From Chrysomallon squamiferum (taxonomy: Eukaryota > Mollusca > Gastropoda > Neomphalida > Peltospiridae), in NCBI GenBank assembly GCA_012295275.1, contig CM022670.1, forward strand, positions 16,116,698 through 16,180,697: a stretch of DNA of 64,000 nt, written 5' to 3'. The notes under the pieces are model-generated. The model did not search any database. It was given only the letters and a program-made list of their open reading frames with translations, and was not told where the DNA came from. Below are positions 29,780 to 42,900 of the stretch, piece by piece. Position numbers and translations under genes: made by a program. The first letter of the stretch is position 1. Each line of letters opens with the position of its first letter.

Positions 29780-32700
29780 AAAAAAAGTAAGTAAGAGAGA
29801 AAGAAATTGTGTGTGTATGTGGTTAAGAGAGGGAGATTAGAAAGTGTGTATGTATATATGTGTGTGTAAAAGAGAGTGTGTGTGTGTGAGAGAAAAAGAG
29901 TGAGTAGAGAGACAGAGTGTGTGTGTGTGTGTGGGTATGTGGGTGGGTCTAAAAGAGAGAAAAAAGTCTGTGGGTGTGAGTGTGGGTGTATGGTGAAGGC
30001 ATATGTAAAACATTAGAGATAAGGTAATGGAATGAAAAATATGTAGCAGAAACAGAGAAAGAGAAAATAAAAATAGAATCAGAATTATCTTGTCAGGAAA
30101 TATTTTATGTTTCAGGTTAAGAAAATGAAAACAAGAAAATATAAATTCTCAAACTTTTATATCTAATCTGCTGTAATTAATATTTTGGATTTCAAAATAA
30201 TAATAATAATAGTAACAACAACAACATCACATTTAATTATTATTTTTTTATATATCTATAATCTGTATAATAATTAATCTTTTTATAATATACACCTGGA
30301 TCTCAAGTGGAAATTTATATTTAAAAGGAAGTTGTTTTAAATGCAAGAGGAAAGATTTAAAATAGTAAAATATTTTCTTTTAATACCAGTTGTTATAATT
30401 CAGAAAAAAGAACATAAGTCAGAATTAAACCAAAAATTTATATTTGAAAAAATATTGAATCAATCTGCTTATATATCATATATAGCTTATATATCAATAT
30501 ATATCTTCAAAGTTATGAACTGAATATTCTGTATGAATAATTGGTTATGTAGTAAAGTATGGGATACTACCAATATTAATTTGGGAGATATTACTGATAT
30601 TAGTACAGGATACTACCAGTATTAGTATGGGTGGTACTACCAATATTAGATATAATGTATTAAGTGTACTTACCTCAGTAAGAGCATGTAGCTGGCCTTC
30701 ATGTACACAAACTCCCATAAATCTGAAAAATAAACATTTTAACATTAACAATATTTACTGCACACTTATAATGTTATACTTACAGCAAACTATTGTTGTG
30801 TTAACAATGTGCCAGTGTTATGTAGAATGAAATAAGAAAACCACAGTGAATTTTTTAAATTAAAAATCTCAAACTCTTTGTTTACATTTGATTACTATTT
30901 TAGTTAAATTATAAAAAATACATTTGTATATTAAATATTTTGATTTTTGTGTTAGAAAGTCTTATTTCTAGATACAGGTTAATTAAAAAAATTACATAAA
31001 ACAATATAAAAAACATGATGTCTTGAAAATACATTATTATTGTTTTTTTCTCAGGAGGAACATACATTTTGATAAAAAGAAGACTGTTTTAATGAATATA
31101 ATCTATTTGTTGGGAACTATAGTAACATTGCTGATTTAAAAAAATAATAATAATAAAAAATAAAAAATAAAAACACTATGCTAGTTGTCACAGATAGAAT
31201 TCAGTGACAGAATTTTAGAAATCAGAAACAAGAACAACTGATTGATATCATTTTATAGTCTTTGTTTATTCAACAGTAATCAAAAAAAAAAAAAAAAAAA
31301 CCTATTTTGTTGTAACATTTTTGGGGGCAATGATGATGTTAATAATAATAATAATAATAAATAATTTTAAAATTTTTAACTGACCAATGTACATTCAATA
31401 TTAATTATATCCAGTGTACAAATTTTTTCAAAAGTAAATGATATGTTATTTTCTATCTAAAAAAAAGTGCTCTAAAATGCAGTCAAGAAAACGAGAGAGA
31501 AACTATATGACATCAAAATGCTTAATTAAAATTTCATATAAAAGTGTCTTCTGACATTATGTTTATCAGATTATTTGTACTGCAGTTTATATATTTTTAT
31601 GATGTGTATATTTATACTGAGAAGTGCCATGTCATGTTGTACATTTGCAGAATGGTTCTATAAGAAAATGCTGATCCACGGCCAAGTTGTGTGCAGATTT
31701 GGAATACATGGTTTGATGCTACAGGCAGATGCAAGGTCACTGTAACTCTGGCTTTTGTTATCATAGTACAATAGCAAACTTTCTAGGTTAATTTCTAGTG
31801 CAGTACTCATTTGTCTACGAAAAAGTTTGTAATATAACACACTGCTGGTAAAACCACTTGACTGTGCAAATAATAAGGTCAATTATTTGTTTACTGTCAT
31901 ATGTAATATCATTTAAAAAATATATATATATAAATAAATAAAATTATTATTAACAGAGTTCATTCTTCCTATCATACTAAGAGTAACAGTCTATAATTAT
32001 TAAAAAGAAAATTATATTTCTGATTGCACACATGATTGCACACATGCCTGCACACACACATGCTCGCACACACACACATACACACACTCACAAGACAGGC
32101 ATATGCCACATGATGTCACCTGCTGATTCAATTCTATTTTCCTCTACACTGATATTTGTTATTACATCACACAGCTTACCACCATGACAAGAATTATCTA
32201 GTTTTATTTATTATATTAACCCACTTATTAAAATTTCATATTCACTTATATAAACACTTTTCTTTATCTTCTTTCTCTTTTTTTTTTGTTAAAGCTTTAA
32301 AAATCTATACAAATTAACTTGCAGAAATCAGTGTTTGAATGATATTTTCATACATGAAAATTTCTGAATCCTGAAAACAACTATATCCAAGAAAATATAA
32401 ATAATTTTTGATAATGAAGCAAGATGTCTATGATGGCCTTTTGAAAACGTAATTGGAAACAATTGCTTGTTAAACAAATAGAGATAGAGAAATAAATATT
32501 TCATAACTATAAATTATTATTAAGTACAACTATCTAATTAAATGAAAAAAATCTCGAATCTGATATATTTATACAAAACAGATATGAAATTAAAAGTATT
32601 AAGAAAACCCACCCCAAAAACAACAAAAAAAAGAACAACAACAAAGAAATAATAATAATAAAAAATAATCATTGTAATATAATACTTTTTGATAACATGA

Positions 32701-35700
32701 AAGGAAGACATCCTTCTTATTTCCCTAAGGAAAGATAGGAATTTATTTCCTCAAGATTATCAGTTTGCTAATCAAGAATATCTCAAGAAAAGCTAATGAA
32801 AGGAAAGAAGTGATCTCACTTCTTTTTGGCCAAGAAAAACCAGCAGGATGACTTTATGACCTAGATTATCATATAAGGAAAGTAAATCTTTTAAAACAAG
32901 GAAACTGTTACCAATTAACAATGACAAATTATCATGTTAAGATTCATACATCTTTCTCTCATGGACAAGTCAGGTAATGTTACAACTAGAAATGAGTTAT
33001 CCAACACAAGGGAGTGAAAGGTCAGTTGTAAATAATATAAACAAGAGCAAAAACAAAAACTTGGCAACACCTGTGAGGCTGAAAGCTGTAATGCCTGGAC
33101 TTTTGTTTGAGTCTTTATGTAAAGCACTGTCAAGGTCTTTTTAACAGCTCCATGGAAAGAGCTGATAAAAACTTGCTCAGAACCAATACACTAGACAATT
33201 TCTTTGTTAAATCAGTAAATGCAATGTCCTTGAAAATTAAAACTCCACAAAATACTGCTGCCAAATAATTCTAATGGCAACTTTTCTAAAGTTTTTAACC
33301 ATATAGATATATATATCAGGAAGTTATTTTAATGATTATTAAATTATACTGTTTTCTTATGAAAATGATTTTATAATCTCTAAACAAATTTCTGACTTCT
33401 ATTTTGGAATGCCTATCAAAAAATGTTCTCCTATTTTCTTACTGACTTGAATTTTTTTTTTTTTTTTTTTATATTTTTCTGTTTGCTAAAAACTGACCTG
33501 AGAATGTTCTTGTGAGACAACCTGTTCATAAGTTGCACCTCTCTCAGCATGTTTGGTCTGTTTGTGTCAGACTTGTTCATCTTCAGCACCATCACCTGGT
33601 TTGTACTTCTGTGTGTTACCTATAAAACAACAAGTTTAAATATAATATATCATCTTTGTCTTATAACCTGTTTCTAAACACGCTCAATAGTAAATGTCCT
33701 TGAAGACAAATGTTAGACTTCAGTTTTAAACATTACCTATAAAAACAACATTTTTAATAATACATCATCTTTGTTTCATAACACTTTTTTCTAAACACTT
33801 TCAAAAATAAATGTCCTTGAAGACAAATGTTACTCAGCAGTCTTAAATATCTTCACCTGTATTTTAAAATATGATCAGTATAATCAGTGTTAGATACACA
33901 GCTACCTGTAAGAATACCCAGAAAATATCCTTTTCCTATAAAACATAATAATCATAGAAAAATTAAATTACAGTAGTTCTTGCACTACATTCACTTTTAT
34001 TAGATGATATGTACATTCAACATACATGAATATTTGTTTTCACTTTTATCATCATCTATGACTAAAATAATTTTTATTTATAATAGCATATATACTATAT
34101 ATGTCTTTTTCGGTTATGCACATAAGAAAATGTATGAGGTGCATTTTTTCAAATTTAAAATTAATAATTTTAGTGGGAATATTATGTTTCTAACCAATGA
34201 CACACATATTGTCTTTCTTTTTGAAGAAGGATTTTGCTGTCTTTTTGAAATTGGTGACTTCTAACCAGCAAACCACACAGAGAGAAGTGCCATCATCAAA
34301 GTATGTGACTATTTGAATGAGCTTTTACATCCTAACCACTGAAGTGAAAAGGTCAAACATGATGGTGAATATGATACATCTGTGCTACTTTTAAAACTTA
34401 GGTAATAAAACACTTGAACATGACCAATATCTGACAGACAATCTCCACAGTGAAATCTCAATACTCCTTACCTTACAATCTTCACTATTGTATCTAGAAA
34501 GTTATAAACTAATGCTTCCAGGCAAATTCTTTTTTATTATCAAATAAATTTTTAAAAAGTGTATCCTATATAAAAAAAATATAATAAAATAAAACAATTA
34601 GAACTTTGTACTTTTAGTTCTTTCAATCTAAAAGAAAAGAAAAAAAGGTTAAAGAAAAGAAAAGAAATAAAAAAGAATCCCAAGACAGAAAGTTTTGAGA
34701 TACTGGAACAAAACTGAAATAAATAAAAATATTAAAAAATGAAAACTTTTCGATGAAGATGAAGTTTTAAATATTGATTTTTAGATCACATATGTGTTTT
34801 CCTAGAAGGGATATTTTCAATATTTTACGTTAATAAAGAAACGAAACTGCAATGTGAAAAGATAAAAAGTGGATCAAAGAAGATTTTGTAACCATATTTG
34901 TTACTTTGATGTCAGATCAAAAAACTACACAAAAATATTTATTTTAGGGAGACAAATTGAGGATTACGAAGTTACTACAGTAAATGTTATGATTAGAGAA
35001 ACTGAAACCTCCCACAGAGCCATACTGTAAAGAAATGTGTGTTAATCAGTTGTTCATATTACTGCAATACATCTTGTGTCAACTTTGTCTGAATATGGTC
35101 ACATAACACCCTGAAATATTATCAAGAGTGTAAATAAAGTAACACTTCATGAATTATAATATGGCATGTAAGAGACATCACTAACAATATTGAAACTGTT
35201 TGTCAATCCCTGATTTTGTATAATATTGGTATGAAATGTTAACATATACAAATAACAAAGATAATAATATTATATTAACACAAAACCAGCAAAAAAAAAC
35301 CATATTCCCCCCAAAAAAAAAAATATATTGATAAACAAAAAAAAATAAAAATAAAAAAACAAAAAAATAGAAGTCCAGTTTAAAGTTTTATCCAGATGAA
35401 GTCACCTTTTGAAAAAGAAAAGATCAGGGACAATGTTAAAATAAAGGAAATAAAAAGCTATTTGATTTTTATTGACAAATTTTGGTTATAAACATGATCA
35501 AAATTAATCAGCTACAGATACAGTTTTAACATGGAGTTTATATTCAGGGACAATGATTAAAATAATTTCTTTTTTTTTAATTGGAACTGAATTTTTAATA
35601 AAATGGTTTTACAGGATCAAAATTATTCATGGAGTTTATATTCAACACTTTAATAAAACTTTTTTAAAAAAAAACAACAGTAACATGATAAAGTTCTATA

Positions 35701-38065
35701 ATATAAACCATATGAAATGTATTTGTGTTTTAAAGACTGAATGCAGCAAAAAACAATTTCAAAAAAAAAAAAAATATTTTTTCAAGGTAATCAGAACAGT
35801 ATGAGCTTAATTATAGTTTTTTAAATTTAGCCTGTAGCAAAAGTCTTCAACAACAAACTAGTTTGCTGAAAACATTTACTCTTGTTACTGATAATGGAGC
35901 AATATCAACAAAACATTAGATTGTATTTTTTCTCTTTAATTTTAAATTCTGTCTTTATGTTTTAACTGGATTCATTAACATAAATAATACCTCATAAGAA
36001 AACTAAAATTAATTCCTTTTTATTTGATTTTTTAAACTTACTCCTTTTTATAAGAAAAAAAAAAAAAATTGTTCAATATTGTATGGTGTATATACAACCA
36101 TGTTTGTAAAGTTTATTTTTAGAAAATAATGTAAAATTGTTTGCTTTTACCCTCTAACATTTTTTTTGATATGTTCAACATTTCTAAGTGAAAATAACTT
36201 CTAAAAATATCACCATTACCTATGAATATTTTTAAAATATGTTCTTCATACATAAAAAAATATTTTTGGGTGCAAGGATTAAGGTATGTGAAAAGAAACT
36301 GAGGACATGTATTTATAACTTAAAGCTTGGATCTGAATTTAATTTTATAATTTAAAATAAAAAAATAAACATACAAGTTTTTTTTTTTTTTTCTTCTTGT
36401 GTGGGAGGGTGGTGGATATTTTAAACATACAGTCTTGAAATTAACAGAAATTCCTGCTGAATTTAAATTCATGACTGCTATGGATATGATATGTAGAATA
36501 ATGAAAGAAAGAATCAGAAACAATACATTTATTTAAATGTTGTAAAAAAGAAAATGCATGCATAGGACATATTATCAGTTTCATCACACAACCATTAAAA
36601 AAATGAAAAGGTTTCAACATATATGGCAATTTTACACAGGTTTCACCACATAAGGCACTTTTACATAGGCTTTTCTTTTTTCCCACTAAATTATTTTTGG
36701 TGTCTGAAATCAATATTTAGCCTAATTTTTCAGGTATAGCTGAATATACTGTTCACTAGTTTTCGTAAATCTTGAAGTATACTCTCAATTTCATCCTGTA
36801 GTGGATCCATGTTTAGCCTCTGTTTTCTGATGTTAATTAAAAAAATATGGATATATAAAGTTCGATTATTCATTTTATAAAAATCAATAAAAATTAATAT
36901 GCTGTAATCAGTTAGATTCCTTTAACATCACAAAAGCTGGGGATACTGTAAAAATAGAGGCAGTGTAATTAAATGAACCATTCAACACTCCTACAAAATG
37001 GCAATCTTCTTCACTGCCTGGTATTGATTGCCACTAGAGTGCCAGTTGTCTATTTTGGTTTTGACTTTATCCAAGGAAAGTCCTTACTAATGGTTGTTTG
37101 TATGTATTTGTACACATTCACGTGAAGTGCTGTCAAAACATTACTAAAACTGTTTAGTGAACAGAAAATCACAGTAAATCATACAAATATGAGAGTGGTA
37201 GAAAAGATGAAAAATATTTGACCCGTTTCTTAGGTTATTAAGATGTGGAAAATGTAAAATGTTATTAAAAACTACCACAACTTGGTCAGTAAACATTGGT
37301 TATATCTTTGTTATTAGAGACATGTGAATTTAGTGATAAATTCACATCTAAGGTTTATGGAGATTTAAACTGGTAATACACTTTTATACTTATGACAAAA
37401 ATAAATAAAATAAAACTTAAATATTCTGAGCCTAAGCATATTTATTACTTTCATTAAATGTAAGAGAAATTCTTAAGTATTCCTCTATTTTAAAAATTTA
37501 ATTAAACTGAAGTAATTCTAAATTTCAAATGTGAGTGTAGTTATTTCTTTCATTAAATGTCATGAAATTTTTGAATATTTCCAGTAACTATTTTAAATAT
37601 TTAACTAAAGTCATTTTAAATTTCATATGTTTGGGTTTTCAAACTACATAAAAACCTATCACTTTCATTGTGATCATAAAAATAAACATCAGAGCTTCAA
37701 AGTTCATGCACTCAGAATCTCCATCCCTTTGTCCTCAATCAATGGCCAGAACTTAACAGCTATGCTTGGCTGAAGTTTTATTTTTTTGTGGACAAACAAA
37801 CTAAGATTATTGACAAGATAAACAAAATGGGAGTATGCCATTAAACTACAATGGTACTGAAGAAGACACCATTTTTTTAAAAGTGAATAAAATACTTCTA
37901 TCATTGTTGTTGCTTCTATGACCTCCTGAAGAAGTGTAATATATCAGTTGCTTGTAATGTTTAGTTATTTCTGAAATCACCCATATGTCACCGAATTAAG
38001 TACTGCTAGGTTAAACAGTATTAGAAAAAAAAGAAATGGTAAAATAATTTTAAAATACGCGCGCG

Positions 38066-38107
<42 letters not shown>

Positions 38108-39904
38108 TTCATTTCAAGGATAAATAACTGAATTAATTACTTAATTAATAAACAAAGTACAATGTCAGTGCAAAGGTGTTTCTATCAAAATATATTTCTA
38201 TATGTACGAAATATGTTGTGGCATGCCACATGTTAAAAATATTTTAAATCATTAATGATTTTTATTTATTTAGTTTTTATTACATATTTTATTTATTAAT
38301 CAATTTGTACACACCTGGTGTAAGCATTTCTTTTTTTGATAAAAATTATTAAATCTGTATCATACCTCTATAATCTATATTACCAGCAGTGAGATGGAAA
38401 AATACATTTTAGTTTTCATTATCTTAAAAGAATTGATGTGGTTACTTTGGTTATATATTAAAAAAAAAATTAAAAAAACATTACTTTTGCATAATTATCT
38501 TCAGGACAATTTCTTTTGTAAATCAACAGAACCTATCAATACCCCAAGGCAGTTTACATTCTGTATACTTCTTTTTTTTTCTCTCTTTTTTTCAGCTAGT
38601 CCACACATATTTTATTACAAGAATTATATACAGTGTTATCTGAACACAAACCACCCACATCAAGAAATTCTGATTACTTGTTTACTAATTCTGGGCGGTC
38701 ATTAATTCGTAGGAGATAAAAATGTCATTAGGACAGAGGGTCTCTAAGACGGGAAAGTCTTCACAGTGAACACAGCCAACAGTTAAAATTATCATGGAAA
38801 CTGAAACCACAAGGTTTTTTTTACAGATATTTTAGCTTGCCAATACTAAATAACTAACACAGGTTTTCAGGCTCATGTAGATTAGTTATGTTAAATATCC
38901 AAGATCACTTATTAATTAAAAAATAAATTAAATATATTTTTTAAAAGAACAACTTTATATAGTTCTGATCATAGGTTCCAGAAGAGTTACATGCATGCCA
39001 GTAACAAAAACCTGTCAAACAAGAAATTTATTTTATTGGTTTTATAATCAAGATTCTTAACTCCATTAATATATACAAAGCAGACTTGGTAATAGCATTC
39101 TCTTATTTCTTTGTTATTTCACCATGATGAAGGGAACTGCAAATGTATGTCATGTTCAATGCAATAGGGTTTGGGCAAATGATTCACAGTTTATAGAAAA
39201 GGTTTTTGAAGGCCAAAAAGGATCAACTTTACAGATGAAGTGTCTGGTATATTCAATATTTTAGTCAATCAAATAGTTCAACCTGTCAGTGTCTAGATTC
39301 AGTGATGCCACTTACTTTAGTGGTTCCTTGGTTCAGTTATAGCTTGAACAGTCAGGAATATAATAGCCCCTATAGCCCTGTCATGGGTTCTTACAGGGCT
39401 ATCATGAGGCTGAGCATATGGACATTCAGCTGTATTTCTTCTGTACTATCTTCTTGGAATGAGCTTGTTTGGCAGCATCTGTCAACAGTACAGTGCTTTA
39501 TCTTTGTAGCTTTTCTTCTTATTTTATTTTCATACACTGAACAAAGATTTACTGTTAATTGAAGGGGATTGGCATCCCATATATATATATATATAAATTG
39601 CCAAAAAGTGTTGTGAAGAACTAAATGGGTTCTTCTCAGATGTAATGTCAACAACATGAACAGGGCAATCATATGAATGTATCAGGCTGGCACTGAATAC
39701 AGTGCCTAATTGGCATCTAGTACTGGCACAGTTTTACTCAAACAATTTTGGCATCACAAAAACATGCACATGTAAAATTTAAAAAAATCAATTTAAAAAT
39801 TATTTACATTAAAAAACAAATTATTATTGTTATTATTCTTATTTGTTTTGTTTGAAGACTAAGTAGATGAAGATTACATTGGTCACTTGCTTAATTTGAT
39901 GGCC

Positions 39905-39940
<36 letters not shown>

Positions 39941-42900
39941 ATTAATTTGTCTGACACTGGGAATTGTTTTGCAACATAACTAGTATTCATGCACAGATAA
40001 AAATGCAAACCCAAACAGATAAAGGCACCCACTTTCACTTTAAAAAAAAAAAAAAAAAAAACACAAATAAAGTTTTATGATAGAGAATGAAGCTAGGATG
40101 TGGAATAACAACATTACTAATTTAAAAAAGCTCACAATAATCAATAAGCATTACACAAATGTAATAACCTAGTAGAAAAAAAAAATTATACAGATATTAA
40201 TGTCAGTGCATGTGTAAAATTTGACAATTAACATTCTGAGCTAACAGTGGAAATCAATACAACCTGTCAAATCAACCTGGTGTTAAATTTTTAATAAAAC
40301 AAATGAGAGATCCTAGTTTAGTTCTGACTAATGGCATCACACTGACTAAAACAGTATTATTTATGGAGATGTATTTTAACATAAATTTCACAACTTAGTT
40401 TCAAGCTAGTAAATTAGTATATTTGATGGGGAACCAAAAGGAAAACTGATATCCTTCTTAATATACATATCATAAAATAACTTAATATTTTCAATGGTAT
40501 TAAAAAGTAACACTTTATTAACATCCATTAAGTCTGGCATAATAAAAAAATAAAAAAAACATTTTTAAAAATGTTGTCTGTCTCCATCATATTGGTTGGG
40601 TAGTTTTGGGTAGTTTTGGGTAATTTAATTTTCAATAAAGTGAATCAAAATGTTGTAAACAAATGGTTTTGTTTCATTAAAATTTTAACTGAATTACCAA
40701 CCTGGAAAAAAAATGGTAGCTGATATTATATACTGTGTGAATCTGAATAACCAAATAGGTTAACTGTTGACAGATAACTTACATGATTTTGAGTTAAGTA
40801 ATTACGTAATTCATTTGGCATGAAACTGTACACTAAACTATTACTTAAATAATTATTGAGTCATGTTTTCAGTATTTAGCTTCATTGTCGGAATATATAA
40901 TAAAACTAATATTACAATGTAGACATATAACTAATGTATAAAATACTTTGAAAAATGGACCTTTATAGCTAATGAAAATGGGATTTATCTGTTAATTTTG
41001 TTATCACTATTAGCCAAATTTGTTACCGACACTGTTCATTCAGACTGAATAATGCACAAGTATATAGGTGCAATGTCAAGCAATACTTTGTATACTTTTC
41101 ACAGATCTTCGCACCTTTTGTCAAACATGTTTGATGTCTATGTTTGCTGTTCAACTGAGCCATTAAAAGAGCAAATTTGGCCAAACAGAAAACAGAGTTT
41201 AAGCAATCGTATTAGTGGACATACAATCAACAAGTCTGTCACAGAGGAATTAAACATGGACATTTGTAACACAAAAAATAAATTTCCACATGGATTGTCA
41301 AATACAATAAATAACATTTATTATCATTAACATGGCCATATAATATATAGTTGCTATGGCAATAAATAAATAAATAAATGTATTACTATACATGGACATT
41401 TTACTATTCAGGTATGTGACTAGAATTGTTTCTATGTGAACCCCTTGATGAATCATTTAAGAAACATGGCTTAAACAATATGTAACTGAACTAAGATACT
41501 ATACTCAGCATGTATCTTTTTACAGTATGCTAGTAAACAAAAACAGCAGGCTATACACTATATCCAATACATGTGTTCTGTTATGATTAAAATATACATT
41601 CAAATATACGTTTATATGTTAACAGAAAATAATGTTGTCTGACAGCAATCATGATATCTTGTTGTTTGCACACCAAGCTATGACATATCACTTTGTGTAT
41701 TACAAGATATAATGTTCTTACACCTATATAGTATTACAAGTATCAAGATAACAGATTAACAGTTGAAAATAAACAAAACAGGCCAAGAAAATCTCATCAG
41801 CCAGAAACAATTAGGTAACATCTGTAACTACACATAAAAGGTAAATAACTATGTCTACTATATTAAATTAAGAAATAAAATAATAATAATAATAATAAAG
41901 TTAAATTAACAATAGTATTTTTTGTATCTGAAATGGATAGAGAAATATATTAACCTCATTTAATTGATTTCCTTGTTTACAGTACTGATTACCATTCATT
42001 CGCATTTGTTCTGTATTCATCTATAAAAACAACTGCATTTTATTTCACTAGTTCCTTAATTCTTAATGAGATTTCAAAGTGGATTTCCCTTTATTAAGCA
42101 TCTGAAATCTATTAATCTTTTCCTTATTTAACTGTACAGTTGCAGTCTTCAAAAGTATTATTTAACCATAATTGGATTAAAGATTATATTAAATGAAATC
42201 ATTCTAAATCCTTAACATATCTGTGAATAACACTCAGAAAAATATAAAATAAAAAAGTGGTTGTTTCAATATGTAAACAAATAAAGGCAACTTTTTTTTT
42301 CTCTTAGTCTTCAGCAATAAATGTTTATTCCTAAATACTGACATATATTTGTACATTTTTATTTTAAATAAATAAATAAGTAAAAACACACACAACTAAC
42401 TGTAATGTTACATATTATTAGACAATGCACTTGAATTAAGTCAGGTTTAATTTCACCACAATGGCAATGTAGGATTACAAATGTGATTATTACAGGGCTA
42501 ATTTGTGGCCACTCCAGGACATTTCCTCTTCACAGGCTTTAATTTGAAAAAGCTGATGAAAATGCCAAAAAAGAAAGAAATCTTATGGAAGTGAACAAAT
42601 CCACAGACTGAAAACACCAGGGGTCTATATGTCACCTTCTAAACCATTTCTAAGCAGCTGTTTTAAAAATACAGCTGACAGTTAAAAATGTTTACTGAAT
42701 ATTTTTTCTCACTTGTTTTCTTGTTCTTACTTTTTATATACAGCTTAATATATGTATGAATTCTACATTTATTATTTACAGTCACTAAGCTTTTGTTTCT
42801 TCTTTTTTTTAATGAATGTTAAGACATACAAACCAGCTGCATGCTAAATAACTCTGGAGTAATGGTTAATAAGGAATTATTAATTTCAGTAAATTAAATT

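Larger units (their letters stand above)
24739..30673 (-). other. TESK intron (5.9 kb)
   Basis: No nested gene is recognised. Contents: an imperfect ~86-bp tandem pair (24806-24892 and 24919-25005), (GT)n at about 25132-25161, a mariner-type MITE (25644-25857), (GACA)n at 26287-26310, a degenerate ~75-bp tandem array (26426-26875), a 21-bp repeat (28151-28214), (AAT)n at about 28388-28436, a GT/GA microsatellite (29698-29960) and a minisatellite beside the next exon (30556-30648). Confidence 0.85.

Noticed and set aside
39302-39672. Overlapping ORFs of 86 and 93 residues on opposite strands
   Set aside because: No family motif or splice context; better viewed as a possible non-coding repeat island.
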